Counted from the stretch's first letter, positions 11,025 through 23,230 are shown. The stretch is DNA of 64,000 nt from Hemileia vastatrix (GCA_030280995.1 JASXTE010000010.1:27768823-27832822); one strand, 5' to 3'. Made by a program: numbers and translations. Notes: generated by a model from the sequence alone, not told the origin.

Positions 11025-11707
11025 ATGACTCAATATTGCACAGTTCCCAGAGATCAAGCTTGCTCATTTTGCAAACGCCGTAACTTTAACTGTACATTTT
11101 CTAGACCTCGGGGGTATGCCTCTTTTAGACCTGCCTTTGATAATTGCTTTAGATACCACAAAACTTGCAATACCTCCCTTAACCAGATTACTCTTCAGCC
11201 TACTGGTTATATTCACTTTCCACCTAGCTCTACTAGTAGCGCTCCCATAATTACCACCACTAGTCCCACTATTTCCACTAATAATAATAATGTTCCTTAT
11301 GATTTGCCATCACTTCCTAGTTTTCCCAGGCGCAAAATATTCATACAGCCTAGCGCTACACTTTCTCCCCCTCCAAGTTCCAGTGCTTTCATGCGCTCAG
11401 GCTTCAATACAGCTGCTCCTGACGCGGTTACTGTTACTTCACCGTCAGCGTGCCCACAAAACTTATTAGCAAGTAAGTATCCTTCACAATACTTATGCTC
11501 TTCTTGCTTACTAACTTCCTGTCAGGCTTCAATGAATCCATCTCCTTGGGATGGGTTCCCATTCCTTTACCCTTTGTCCATTCCATGCGAATGTTTTCCA
11601 AACTTTGTCTTATATATGACGTTATGTCTCTATCCTACAATAACGCACCAGCTTTTTCTGACACTGAACTTGACGCTCGCTATACTCATATAGAAATGAT
11701 AAGTTAA
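11025..11707 (+). CDS. B1 antisense gene G2: zinc-cluster-like protein, two exons
   Basis: Exon 1 is 11025-11472 and exon 2 is 11526-11707. The intron has a GTAAGT donor, a GTCAG acceptor and 53 nt. Phase is kept, giving 209 residues with no internal stop. C13-x2-C16-x6-C23 is followed after 14 residues by F38-x2-C41-x6-C48, so one of the six expected Cys is Phe. Ser/Thr/Pro-rich residues 60-150 lead to a helical C-terminal 60 residues. It runs opposite to the element's pol. The six-Cys spacing resembles fungal Zn2Cys6 clusters; DNA binding is inference, and the missing Cys may mean decay. Confidence 0.65.
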
Positions 11708-12409
11708 CTAATGAACAAAATCAGCTCATCAACTATTCTTGGATTCCCCACCAATCCCTGTCACTTCGTCATGCCTGAAGACTGGAAAGGATATCGTATT
11801 AGCTTTCACCCTGATACTGAATAGACCACTAGTGCTTTTCCTTATGAGTCTCCTCTGTCCATCCTCCCTGTACATAGTCTTCATATATTTTTCATGCTAT
11901 GCCTTCAAATAATCTTTTTAGACATGGCACTATTTTATTACACCTGTCTTCCATACTTTTAGAGCGCCTAACTTTTCTCTCTCTACTTTCTTTAAAAAAC
12001 TGTAAACCCCTCAAAAAAAATCCCAAATTAACTTTATATCATAAAACTTTACCACCTCTACTGTGATACAGCCATATACCATGTAGAATAAGAAATTGAG
12101 CTATAGAGCGCCCCATTTATAAATCGCTATTCCACTCCTGGTTAGTTAACCCATTGGCTAAATTCCCAGCGTCTTTTGCGTTTACATGGTTCACATCTGC
12201 TTTAATCCAATTACCTATTTGGTCATGGCCCCTCTAAAGATGCAAATATATAAGATTTCATTTTCCTCTACGCCCTCATCTAAGCGCTTATGCCAGTTTC
12301 CTGGTCAGCCATAGTCCGCCTAACTTTCAGTTAGCGCCCTCTATCCATCACAACTGTGTCAAAGCCTCCTGTGAGTCCTCTTAGAAAAACAAAACTTAAC
12401 ATAACTTGT
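11708..12409. other. B1 3' non-coding region
   Basis: Between G2 and the end of pol. No frame of note. Contains a short palindrome GGTTAGTTAACC (12139-12150). B2 and B3 hold dyad arrays in the equivalent region, but only one clear dyad (12410-12431) is visible here. Confidence 0.45.
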
Positions 12410-12431
12410 TAGTTTAACCTCTTCCCGGAGG
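12410..12431 (-). repeat. Family B dyad motif just after B1 pol
   Basis: On the minus strand: CCTC-CGGGAA-GAGG-TTAAACTA. Same pattern and same position (directly after the pol stop) as 32074-32095 in B2. Confidence 0.7.
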
Positions 12432-12433
12432 TA

Positions 12434-13411
12434 TTATTCTGGTAGTTTTTCCTCATTCCAGAGGTTATCATGTATCACTGGAACACCCGGTGGGTTGAAT
12501 CTTTTGATCTGGTCTGTGGCAACACGCCGCTTCCACTCAGTACCATCTAATTCCTCCAGTAAGTAAGACCCTCCAGTTATCTGCTTTCTTATCCTATAAG
12601 GACCATTCCATCTGTCAGAAAACATCTTCCCCCATTGGCTTTCTAAACTTCTATTATAAAACAATACCTAGTCTCCTGGGTTCAATGGCTTTCTTAACCT
12701 ATGCGCTAAGCGCTCATCCCAATATTTAACTGACTTGTCCCAGATCTGCATCATTCTTTCATACGCTTGTTCCACAAACTCGTCTTTTCTTTCAAGTTGC
12801 GCTACCCTTTTTAGAATTAGATCTTCAGTTGAAAGCACTTGATCCCAATCACATCCTAGGAAAGATCCAGCCTCCAGATCAATAGGTAATACTGCCCTTT
12901 GACCAAACATAAGCTCAAATGGCGAAAACCCTGTTGTCCTTTTAACTGAATTCCTGTACGCAAACAAAACTAATGGCAAGTAGTTCTTCCACTTTGCCCC
13001 ATTATTTCCACATAACTTAACTAGCGCATCTTTTATAGCTTGATGCCCTATTTCTACCATTCCCTCTGCTTCAGGATAATATGGTTTTGCAACTCGTAAC
13101 TTTGTGCCAATACCTTTTACTACTTCTTGGAATTCTCCTGAAAATTCAGTTCCACCATCTACGGTTACCATCTTCATTACCCCATACCTATAAATCCATT
13201 CTTTCTTCAAAAACTTTGTCACATTACTTGCCTTGAGGTTTATCAATGGCGCTTCTTCAACCCATCCTGATAGATCATCCCTGGCTACTACCAAGTATTT
13301 AAAGCGTCCTTCTTTTATATGGACTGCATCTAAACTGACCCTACCAAAAACAGTATCCTTGCCTGTGGCTCTCCCTTTTTCTTTTGGCTTTCTGTAACTT
13401 CTGCGCTGGCA
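12434..13411 (-). pseudogene. B1 integrase core and C-terminus (broken)
   Basis: 12668-13294 gives the core: ARDDLSGWVEEAP, VTVDGGTEFSGEF (second Asp), YYPEAEGMVEIGHQ (the usual R after the catalytic E is I here), and RTTGFSPFELMFG. The 76-codon piece 12434-12664 (ESQWGKMFSDRWNGPYRI) is the barrel-like C-terminus seen in B2. Stops and a frameshift at about 12665 separate them. Confidence 0.88.
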
Positions 13412-14374
13412 TTAAGGACAAGATTTAACCCAATCTCTTACTTCATTTTTCATGTTGGGCCACCAGAATCTTTCCCTAACTCTGCGATGAGTCTCATCTT
13501 GACCTCTATGTCCTAAATTCTCGTGTAACTCCCTGAGTATCTTCTCCTTCCCTTCCCTAGTTTGAATAACTAACTGAGGAGACAAAGCTTGATTCTTCCA
13601 TAACTTGCCATTTTTAATAAAATAGCCTTTAGCGCACTTTTTAATATTGCGCCAAAAATTTTTATCGCAAAAATCCAGTTGACTATTACCTTCCAAATAT
13701 AACTTTAACAACTCTACTCCCTCATCTGTAGATGCGTTGTCTTCTAAATACTCCCCCTCTTCGAGTTGAGTACTACTATCCTGACTTCCCTTTGAAGTAT
13801 CTTCATCATCTGACTCCTCCACTTCCTCGCCTTGCGCACTCCTTGTTGCTACATTAGCTTCAGTGTTCCCTAAATCCAGTTGCAGTTCAACCTTGCTACA
13901 AACATCCTTTACATTGTCATCATTTAATTTTATGTCTTTCCGGACATTCCACGTTACTAGTTTATTGTCATCACGGACAATACTACCTACTAGTTTATGG
14001 TCTTTGCAGACATTCTTGCCTGATAGTTTATCGTCGTTGCGGACGTTCTTTCCAAATTTTGTATAAAAATAATCTATCCCGTTTACCCATCTCTTATCTT
14101 CTTCAAATTCTTCCGCTTCTGAGTCTTCTTCACACAACGGTCTTCTTGACAGCGCATCTGGCATAGTGAAAGATTTCCCTGGCTTATGGACTAAATCAAA
14201 AGAAAACAAATTAATCTGCACTACCCACCTTGTCATGGGCGCATCTGGTAAACTCGGGCTACTAATCATTTGCACCAACGATAGCGCATCAACCTGAAGC
14301 TCGAAATGCTGCCCCCAAAGCATTCATTGTAGCTTTTAAAGAATCTTCGCTACTCCACATAACTCCAGCTTAGA
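13412..14374 (-). pseudogene. B1 RNase H end, acidic linker and integrase zinc domain
   Basis: Starts in RNase H (LWGQHFELQVDALSLVQM, HKPGKSFTMPDALSRR). A linker of about 150 residues follows, containing four VRxDxKL-type peptides that are the translation of the dyad motifs at 13923-14045. It ends in the H2C2 domain (HENLGHRGQDETHRR, FWWPNM). In B2 the same junction is broken by a frameshift; here it is continuous, showing the intact arrangement. Confidence 0.85.
13923..14045 (-). repeat. Four family B dyad motifs inside B1 pol
   Basis: Minus-strand units at 14024-14045 (CGTC-CGCAAC-GACG), 13991-14012 (TGTC-TGCAAA-GACC), 13958-13979 (TGTC-CGTGAT-GACA), each followed by ATAAACTA, and 13923-13946 (TGTC-CGGAAA-GACA, then TAAAATTA). 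Three of four have fully complementary arms although the arm sequence differs between units. Confidence 0.8.
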
Positions 14375-15754
14375 CTAGGAGTACCTAGAATCCACTTTGG
14401 TAAAAGTCTTGGACTTGTAAAGGACAGGTCTATCATTACCTTCTTCGTCCTCCTGCATCAAAACTGGGCCCACTGCGGACACACTAGAATTCACCGCTAG
14501 AGTAATTTTTCCAGCGCCTGGTCCATACTCCAATTTCTTCAAAAGAATATCTTTTCCTACAATCCTCTTTAATAACTCGAATGACTCCTCACATTCCTCC
14601 GTCCAATCCCATACAACATCCTTTCTTTTTAAGTGCCATAAAGGCAAAGAAAACAAAGAAAAATCTTGAATAAACATTCTTACATATGTACAAATGCCTA
14701 AAAACCCTCTAACTTCCTTAGTATTTCTTGGTCTTGGCCACGTAAGTACCTTATTCCTCTGTTTTTCAGCAACGATTCTCCCTTCCTTGCATACCACATG
14801 TCCCACTATATCTAGCGCTGGAACACAACAGGCAAATTTAGACCCAGAAATCATTTATCCTGCCTCCTCTATCCTAAATAGCACTCTTTCCAGGGTAATC
14901 GCATATTCCCAAATAAACTTTCTAATATACGGATTTTCTTTTAACACTTCCCCTTCATAATCACTGGCTGGTCCTTTTATACCGCCATCATCAATGAAAA
15001 TTCCCACATGTTCTGGAATTTCATCCTGCAATATCCACATCATCTGTGCTTGATATACTGCCACAGAATTTGTTGCGCCTTGCGGTAACCTTGTCAACCT
15101 AAAGCGCCCCAGTGGTGTTTCAAACGTCGTCATGGGTCTGGACGATTTGTCCAACTTGCGCTCATCCTATCCTCCCATAATATCACCTAATCTGTAACAT
15201 GCATGCCCCACAAAAGATTCCAAAAATTCTTCTGGCGTTGGTGGAATCCCTGCATCCTTTACTGTAACCTTGTTCATCTCCCTAAGATCATGAACAACCC
15301 TTAATCTACCATTATGTTTGACCACACAAAACACTGGACTTGAATAACTAGACATAGACTGTTCATACAAGCCGGACTTTAACCTTCCCCTAATTAATTC
15401 TGTATACTCTTCTCTTATAGCCGCTGGTATCAGAAAAGCCTTCTTTTGCCATGGCGCATGAGGTATAACTGGAACAATGTAAGGTTTACCATAAGAGTGT
15501 TTTAACAAACCTCTTTCCTCTTCTGAAAACGCAATAGCTATTTCCCTAATAACCATAACATGTAATAATAAATTCTTTTCTTCCTGCAATAACCAGCCCT
15601 CTGGTCCAAAATCTACCATCTGAAGCCTTTCCATCGTAATCTTACTGGTGAATGCAAAATCAGGCGGAAACTTTGTTAAAGGTGTATCATAAGGATTTCT
15701 AGATAGCGCTGGCCTCTGCAAAGGAGGATTCAAATCAGGCATCGCTATATTCAC
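14375..15754 (-). pseudogene. B1 reverse transcriptase and start of RNase H (broken)
   Basis: 15167-15754: N-terminal RT with SSYSSPVFCV, GRLRVVHDLREMNK and LGDIMGG. 14855-15154: PLGRFRLTRLPQGATNS and GIFIDDGGIKG, the FIDD active site. 14375-14854: GHVVCKEGRI, VRGFLGICTYVRMFI and ITLAVNSSVSAVGPVLMQ. In the last motif the RNase H Asp (D in B2, VDSS) is Asn. Single stops separate the three pieces. Confidence 0.92.
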
Positions 15755-16106
15755 TGATTTAAGCTTAACAGCTACTGGTTTATACTTAGATGCAAAACAG
15801 TCCTTACTGCTTCCTTCATTAATTAAAATAAAACCCTTTCTAATATAACTACGGGTTACACCTAAATCCTGTTTTTGTCTTTTCTTTTTAATATAAGTAT
15901 AACAATATCCAAAATTAAAGAAATTAAAAAGCTTAGGTATAATACATTCTACAGTAGTATTCCCAAGACACCTATGGAGTACCGCTTTACGTATCCCTCC
16001 TTGTTGGACTGACTGGTCACTATCCGGGTTCCTCTCATCCTGGGAGATAGTAACACCGAAAATGCCAGTCCCTAATGAAAATGTTGGCGCCTTCCTGGCG
16101 GTTGCC
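15755..16106 (-). other. B1 PR-RT spacer
   Basis: Corresponds to the N-terminal extension of RT in B2 (27964-28640) but is out of frame and shorter. The 105-bp coding repeats of B2 are not recognisable here. No other feature seen. Confidence 0.4.
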
Positions 16107-16634
16107 CTATCTCCTCATCTGAGACTTCTCATAAAACTCTCTTTCTTTCTCTAACTGCGCAGCTCCAGAGTACTTAGTTTCCCAGCCACCATCCTTGGGC
16201 GCTACTAAGACTGCTGTTACTGGAACACCGTCATCACCCATAATCCTTATTCCTATAGTCTTATTTAAACAATAATCTATAGTCGCCAAATAATCCATTA
16301 AAAATGGCGTGCCTAAAACTGGTTTAACTACACCCATTGGAACATAAAAATGTATATCTCTTGTTGCTCCCGCAACTCTAGTGCGTACATACTCTGCTAC
16401 ACCTATAACAGGTAACCTACCTCCCCCAATTCCTACGACAGTGCCTTTGCCGTCTTTTACAGGAAGACCTAATTCCACTGCGTAATCCACTGATACCACA
16501 TTGATTTGTGAACCCGTATCCACTAACACTTTAATTTGCTTACCATTTACCATAATAGTTAAATACCCTAAGGGTCCTGCGTAATGTGGCGCCCTAGGTA
16601 ATCCAACAACTGGCTGAAATGACTGTTCCGCCAT
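16107..16634 (-). pseudogene. B1 aspartic protease
   Basis: A 175-codon frame: VLVDTGSQINVVS (D-T-G active site), GIGGGRLPVIG and KPVLGTPFLMDY (flap/ILG region). It is the counterpart of residues 690-850 of the B2 Gag-PR frame. Separated from gag by one stop at about 16640. Confidence 0.9.
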
Positions 16635-16646
16635 ATAAAACTCAGC

Positions 16647-18379
16647 TCAATTAGAAATCCTTTGCTTTCTGCACTTTTCCACGATTCCATTTGCTACATC
16701 TGGCGCTACTGCAGTCAGCATCCCCAATGGAACAGAAACTGTAGTCTTCAAACATTCCGCAACTAAATCCTTGGCAGCTTTAGAAAAATCAGAATGAACC
16801 GGGCGCTGCATTCTCCATTTAGGCTGAGTTGCCTTGGCACCAGATTTTGCTCTTCCAGGTGGGTTCTTTGGAGTATTATTCTTTGCTCCTGGCATTCCTT
16901 CAGCAGGCACCTCTCTTTGCTGTACTACCTCTGGCTCCTCCAACATTACCGTCTGTTCTACTTCCTGGTGATCCACTCCATAACCTCCAGAGTCCATACC
17001 ATCCATTTCAACATCCTCAATAGGTGCAGGTGTATTTTCTCTAGTAGTATGCCCTACTTCCTCCATATCCTCTGGATTCGTATACCTAGCACCAGCCCTT
17101 CTTGGCCTAGTAATTGTAGGTGGGGCCATTTTCTTATGCTTTGCCGCGAAAATCTCCAATCGTGCTGTGGTAAGTGGCACTGCAACTGCTCCTTCATTTA
17201 CTTTAAAATCTAATACGGCACAAGTAACTGCAAAATTAACCGACTTTGCATCCTTGCTTTTCTCCTTATTTTCCGGCTCTTTGCCCTTGCTTGACCTGCT
17301 TTCCATAGACTTTTTATTAATATGATCAATGACCATGGCTCGCATCCCTTGATCTTTGTCTTTAATCAACTTGGTACCATCTTCCAACATAAGCGTAGTC
17401 CCATCCTCATAAACTACCTTTTCCTCTTTATCCTTTTCAAGCACATTACACCTCATCCTTGTATGCCCCTCTTTATTACAATAGTAGCACACCATAGCGG
17501 AAAAACACGAAGTTTGAGGAGAACTCTTGGGCCTAAACAATTCTTTTGCTTTTGCCGCTTCAACTATCTTCTTTTCCAACTCATCGATTCTTGCCATGAC
17601 TGAATCTGGATCCTTAGAGAGAATTTTATCTTTAGGAGACAAGATCTGAGAAGGCGATCGTACGCCTGGCGCATCTTCCCCCATATCCTTATTATCCAGA
17701 GCCACCCTTGCTGCACGTCACTCAACACGACACAACTTCATTTCAGCTTCCACTGCCATTTCTACTTCTTCTAATCCGGGGTACTTATAATTTCCGTCCC
17801 TCTTTTTAACCAACTTTCCTTCGTTATCCAAGCGCCTTTTTGCCCAGTCTTAAACTTCTGGCGCTAACGCTTCACAAAACCAGGGTAACAATGCATTAAC
17901 ATCACTAAAATCTTCGTTACTAACTAAATATTCTACTATCGGATCGAAGTCTTCCCTAAAACTTTTAAATTCCTTGGGGTCCCAAACACCTCCTCTAGCT
18001 TTGACCCTATTTACCAAAATATCCAGGTCCTTCATTGTATACCTAGTTTCCTCGGTAACCTTTGGCCATCTCTTGAGCATTTGTTCTTTTAGCGCTGACC
18101 GATTTTGCTCCTCATTCCCTTTTAGATCCTCTAAATCGTCTTTGCACTCATCAGATACAAAGAATAGTACTTGTTGTACCATATCATATTCGGTTGCTCC
18201 ATGAAATTCTGCTGCTTGCTCAAACCTGCGTAAAAACTTTTTGGTATTAATGCCCGCCAAGACCAAGCTTTTGTCTTTACACCTAATAATTGTGGTTACC
18301 GTTTTTGGAAATGATGCGAAGAATTGGGCGATTTAACCCTCTCCTCACATCCCTTAGATGTAGTCGCAGTAGGTTCCAT
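16647..18379 (-). pseudogene. B1 gag with zinc knuckle (broken)
   Basis: I place the start at the ATG at 18379, which reads MEPTATTSKG before a frameshift. 17850-18266 holds the gag core (KKFLRRFEQAAEFHGATEYD), homologous to B2 VKWFISRYEAAAAVDGASH. 16647-17705 holds the CCHC knuckle CYYCNKEGHTRMRC and a long acidic/basic linker. Particle-forming protein in live copies. Confidence 0.85.
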
Positions 18380-18607
18380 CCCCGAAATATCAAATCAAAA
18401 CAAAGATCACAAAGAAAAAACACATGCTTGGTAATTAAACCTGATTGTTTTCACGATACAGCTCTACGCTATCCTCTGATAATGGCTATTGATCCACTTG
18501 TTGTAGACCCTACGACTCTTCCGCTGAAGCGCCGGCTTGATTACGTCCTCTTGACGAAACCCTAAAAAAAAACCAAACAATCTAATCAAAAATACTAGTT
18601 ACAATTA

Positions 18608-18627
18608 TGCCACTGTTGGGAAACCAA
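18608..18627 (-). promoter_or_regulatory. B1 primer binding site
   Basis: On the minus strand, TGGTTTCCCAACAGTGGC begins two bases after the LTR end. A TGG start complementary to a tRNA CCA end marks tRNA priming, unlike family A. Confidence 0.7.
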
Positions 18628-18628
18628 T

Positions 18629-19967
18629 TGTAGACTGTTCTAAAGTACTAAGCAGTAGACACAATGCGAGATGGGTTGGTTCTCCTTTTTAATTTATAAA
18701 AAGAAGCGCCTGCCACTCTTATTTTTAAAGACAGTGTAATAATGTGTAACACTAATATTTGACTAGAAAGTTTATAAGTTGAGATGAGTTAAAGATAAGG
18801 AAAAAAAACAAGTATTACTATCTGGATATTTCTATTCTTAACAAGCGCTATTATCCACAGCTACTCCCTCTTGAAGCGCTCTCTTTGAATATGCCTTATT
18901 ATAGTAAAAAATATCTCTAATAATAGTTAATCCCACTGAATCTATATATTCTCTCTATGTTTCCCTCTTTCACTATACTATATGAAATACACACACAGAC
19001 GCACAAACTCTAAAAGACTCAGAAAATACCTTTTAATATTCTCTCAAACAATTAATCATAAAAAGATCTAATATCTTATACTGGGTACTATGACTATAGC
19101 TACACGTATATCTCTAAATTGATTTTTCTATGATCTGCTTTTTAAAATGACAACTAATGCAATTTTTCTTATTTGATTAACTAAATAGATAGATCGACCA
19201 GTCCTCTCTTTTTTCCCTACCTAATAGTCCTCCTTTTATATTCTTCCAACACTCTAGACACAGTTCCCTAATGGATCTCCAGCGCTGACTCTAGCGCCAC
19301 ATTAGTAAAACAATAACTAATTTATTAGTATGCTACTTACACTGCTTGCAACAACTACAGCGCCTAAATCAGACCCTATAATTACTAACACTAGTATTAA
19401 CTTGCTTCACTGATTCTCCACATATGCGCTTTTAACTATACCTTGTTTTATTTCAGCGCTAGTTCCAGGTTTGACTTATCCTAACACTGCGTCTAGTTGC
19501 CTTAACTGTTGGGTAGTTTTACAATTGAGTCCCCACTCTCTTTGCTTTAATACTAGGTTCGTATTTATGACAGCTCGCTTAACTAGTTAGCCTTCTTCAT
19601 TACTTGTCTCAGTAATTTTCCCAACTGGATACGGTACAGAATACCATGCACTTGAGTTGTCCTTAATCCATGACTTTCTTCTTAATGCGTAACACATACT
19701 TTTTGGAAAGCCCAAATCCATATTGTTTAGCGTGTAATAGTCCTAAGTTAATAATACACAATTCCCTATTGTGCCACACATATTTCTGCAAAATCCGAGC
19801 GCACAGACACTTAATCTTTATCCGCGCTTCCATTTCCTTTGTTCGTTGAAACACACAAATACATATTATATTTTAACATTTCCTGCTGCGCTAACTCCCC
19901 TTTGTTCTTCCTGGACTACGCGCGCTGATTGGTCTAAAATCACGCTTCCTGCGAGGCGCGTACCACA
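18629..19967 (-). repeat. B1 5' LTR (1339 bp)
   Basis: Partner of 7998-9337. Differences are scattered substitutions plus one single-base indel; many are CG to CA/TG changes. After its right end the sequence changes completely to CCGGTCGACAG. Confidence 0.92.
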
Positions 19968-20973
19968 CCGGTCGACAGTAGGAGTGGTGAAGATGCAGTT
20001 ACCATAGGCTTGGGACACCTTTTGGTACACAGCATCCAATCTAGAAGGGGCCTGAAAGCCAGATATTAGGGTCTTAAGCTCTAGAGATCTCTAATGCATT
20101 GTGGTTCATGGGAAGGAGTATTTTACTATATATAGGGCTTCTTTCCTGTATTTTAGAATGTTCTTTTATTTTAAATTATATTGTTTTAAGTATTCAATAA
20201 CTTTTAAATATCTGCAGTTAGAAATGTGCCACCACTTGGATATAAAATGAGTTATATTATCCAAACTTGTTATTTAAATACTTGTCTGCTATAAGATATT
20301 ATTTTTGTAAGTATTGGGTTGAGTCCATCACACTCATAAGCTTTTAATTTTTTTGTAGTCTTTGTATTAAATTACTGGTACAATTATTGTGATTTTAAAA
20401 TACTTTATATATGGTATAATCCTTTAGTGATACAATAATTTGTATGCATTACAGGTATATCTGTATATATATACAGTTATACTGGTTCTGAAAGTACAAA
20501 AAGTGCTTTCAAACTATTACCATGTGCAGATTATTTACCTGTAATGATTCTCTAACATTTCAACCCTTCATTTGTTCTTGTAATATGAGGAAATCCAACC
20601 ATAGCCACTTTTTGCTGGGCTAAAAGTGTGATATTGGTGAATTGAGGATAAAAATAAGAAGTGATAAATAAAAATATACAAACCACAAAGTAGAATAAAC
20701 AAAAATTCATGGTTTATCAAAGAGAATAATTGTCAGCCAGGCTGTACCAGGAGTCCAGTAATTGCTATGTTACTTTATTATTGGACCTGAAAAAGGGAAA
20801 ATAATTATTTATATTAGGGGGTATCATGGCATAATTATTGGCTCTGCTGGTTCATACAATTTTTACCATCATTTAACTTTTATATTGATTATACTTTTTA
20901 TTAAGTTCTTCAAGTCATTCATTAGTTATACACTTATTGAGATATTTTTCTAAATACATATTTATACAGCTAT

Positions 20974-21003
<30 letters not shown>
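20974..21003. repeat. (CA)n(TA)n microsatellite
   Basis: A run of CACACACACACACATATATATA type, visible directly. No further significance claimed. Confidence 0.9.
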
Positions 21004-21004
<1 letters not shown>

Positions 21005-21294
21005 ACACTTTGTGTCATCATGTCAATGATTCCTATCATCATATTAAGCCCTATATGCATTGTAAACGATTCTAATGATAGTTGAGAAGTATACAATGAT
21101 GGAAACCTTCACTTTTATCACCATCTTTTTACTTTCTTCTAATCATCAGGTAATGTTATATTTTGATTCTTACTCTTATTTCATTCTAAACTCTTTATTT
21201 TATAATAACATGAAATATATTCATCCTTGTTGCTTTCTTCTAATCATCATCCCTGATATCCTTTGCTTTCATTCCACATTGTAATTGTATCTTA

Positions 21295-21515
21295 AAGTTG
21301 GGTAGAGTAATTCCCTGCTGCTTAGTCAAAGCCAAGTAAATTTGTTCCTTGCCACATTCTCAGGCTGGGTAGAGGTATTCCCCACCTCATCATCTTACCA
21401 GGTAAAGTTATTCCCTGCATTTTATCATTTCATTGGGTTGAGTTACTTCCCATTTCTCATCATCTTACTGGGTAGAGCTATTCCCCAGTCTATCCCTTAT
21501 ATCAGGTAGAGTTTT
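21295..21515 (+). repeat. Degenerate tandem repeat, GGGTAGAGTTATTCCC core
   Basis: Five to six imperfect copies spaced 45-65 bases: GGGTAGAGTAATTCCC, GGGTAGAGGTATTCCC, AGGTAAAGTTATTCCC, GGGTTGAGTTACTTCC, GGGTAGAGCTATTCCC, AGGTAGAGTTTTTCTC. Several are preceded by CATCATCTTACC/T. It lies immediately before the D LTR and is non-coding. Confidence 0.7.
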
Positions 21516-21589
21516 TCTCAGTGTTACATTATCCATCTCAATCTCATCCCATGTTGAGTTAGTGCCTGGAGCCCTCTTATTGCCTTTTT

Positions 21590-22748
21590 TCAGCCTAGGT
21601 ATCCCCAGGACTGATTCACTATTATGTTTAAAGGAAGATAACCTTAATTAAATTAAGCATATAAGTTAAAATTAAGTTTATAATACTTATATATATGGTT
21701 ATAATACACATATATATAATTATTACACTATTATATGACTTATAGTGGTTTAAATAGCTTATAAATAGCCTAATAATACTTATTAAGGTGTTAATGGAGT
21801 CACAATATACTTATCTTAAGTGATATTAAGTAATTATAGACATACATAAGCTTATATGTATACATAAACCTAATTTTCAGTGAAATATATAGCTATATTA
21901 TGTATATTTAGGTCTATAAGTGGGTATCAACCTCTTAATAGCCTTTAACCTTTATTTTTCTGCTTATTTTAGGTAATATGGACGTAGTCAGTGGACTCAC
22001 AATGCCTAAAAAAGCATATACACTTTTTTCAGGTGCATATATCCAGTTTGGACAACTTAATCTGATTCCTTTGATGGATTTTCAAGGATTTATGGGTTGG
22101 GATATGATTACTGGGTTAATATAGATGCTTGAGGATGTTATTATTTCGTTCCTTTATATACTTTGGGTTTCATTATATACTCTTTGGATGAGTTATTTTA
22201 CCTTTTTCTTTATTGTATCCTCTTTTATCTGTTTACTCTGTTTCTGGTATGGGTCTGTGGTATCATTATTTGTGATGGAGGACCTTTACTGGAGGTCTGG
22301 GTGTTGAAATTTCTTGAAGTGGAAGCCATGGGGAGAAGATGGGCCCTCACAGTGCTTTAATTGCCGGGGATAGCAGTGACATCATCTGGATTGAAGGTCT
22401 CTGCACTCCAGTGGATTTTGGTATAAGTAAGGGAGGATTTGATGGGTTATTGGAAATCAATTACTTACTAGAAATTAAATAAACACTATAATACAATTAT
22501 TATTATATATGAGTATATTGTAAAGCATCTATATATTGATATTATCTTTAAATAAGCTATAACTATATTTTATTTATCTATTTTCCACCTCTAGCACACA
22601 TAAAAATCCTAGTATTGTGAGTTTATATTGAGAATAACTATTTTATTAGTCTTCCCCTGAGGTTTAATCACTAAATCATTTATCAATAAGTAGTAGGACC
22701 ATTGATATTTACTTTTAAATCATACTTGAACACTAGCATACACTGACA
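21590..22748 (+). repeat. LTR of element D, distant relative of family C
   Basis: Starts near CAGCCTAGGTATCCCCAGG, matching the family C LTR start CAGCCTGTATATCTCCAGG. It ends ACACTGACA, followed by ATCGGGGGTCATTCC, closely parallel to the C junction CCTGACA-ATTGGGGACC. The TG end is not clear (the sequence reads TTTTTTCAGCC), so the left boundary is approximate. Confidence 0.5.
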
Positions 22749-23230
22749 ATCGGGGGTCATTCCTTAATTATTACTTATTATTTAGTATAAGCCTTAGAAC
22801 ATGATTTTTACTCTAGTATTTCTCATACAAACCAAATATTTGGGTATAAAGCACATAAGTGGGTTATCATAGCTCAGTGATTGCGGAAAAAAAACCTTAT
22901 AATAATTTTAATAATTTTTTATAATAAAAATGAGGTATTTACAGTAGTAACTGTATCCAATATAAACCCAATTTTACTTGGTATGTGGACACCAATATAA
23001 AACCCAATTAAATTGTTATTTGGTTAAAGCTTGGTAAGCTAATTATTAACCCTTATAAAAGTCTATTTAAACTTATTATTTAATTTTTAACAGATTTTTT
23101 TGAATTTTTCTTATATTTTATTTAAATAAATAAAGATATAAATTCAGGGTAAGCTCCAGTGCTTTATTGGTAATTATATTGCTAATAATTTTTGTCTACT
23201 AATTACCATGAAGGTTTTCTCTTTTATAGA
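22749..23230 (+). other. Element D leader
   Basis: A primer-site-like CGGGGGTCATTCC lies at 22751-22764, followed by AT-rich untranslated sequence up to the gag ATG at 23231. The equivalent C leader is 46659-47236, of similar length. Confidence 0.45.

Larger units (their letters stand above)
7998..19967 (-). mobile_element. Family B Ty3/gypsy element B1, with two antisense genes
   Basis: Two 1.34 kb direct repeats (7998-9337 and 18629-19967), with TGTGGTAC...GTCTACA ends on the minus strand, bracket a minus-strand gag-PR-RT-RNase H-IN (18379 down to 12434) and plus-strand genes G1 and G2 (9480-11707). A purine tract precedes the 3' LTR (minus-strand GAGGAAGGA at 9338-9346) and a TGGTTTCCC primer site follows the 5' LTR. 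Flanking tetranucleotides are CCAG (7994-7997) and CCGG (19968-19971), a 4-bp target duplication with one CpG-type change. LTR divergence is a few percent by eye and coding is broken, so this is an old copy. Confidence 0.9.
19968..21589. other. AT-rich flank without recognisable genes
   Basis: No credible frame. Contains a lone TIR-like end TATTAGGGGGTATCA (20812-20826) shared with the MITE at 42583-42851, a CA/TA microsatellite, and a degenerate tandem repeat at 21295-21515. Confidence 0.5.

Noticed and set aside
18290..18565. 91-codon plus-strand frame
   Set aside because: Lies over the minus-strand B1 gag start and leader; shadow frame without features.
20762..22360. Short hydrophobic frames (for example 22125-22307) as membrane proteins
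   Set aside because: AT-rich DNA gives Phe/Ile/Leu-rich frames by chance; they lie in or before the D LTR and lack any conserved pattern.
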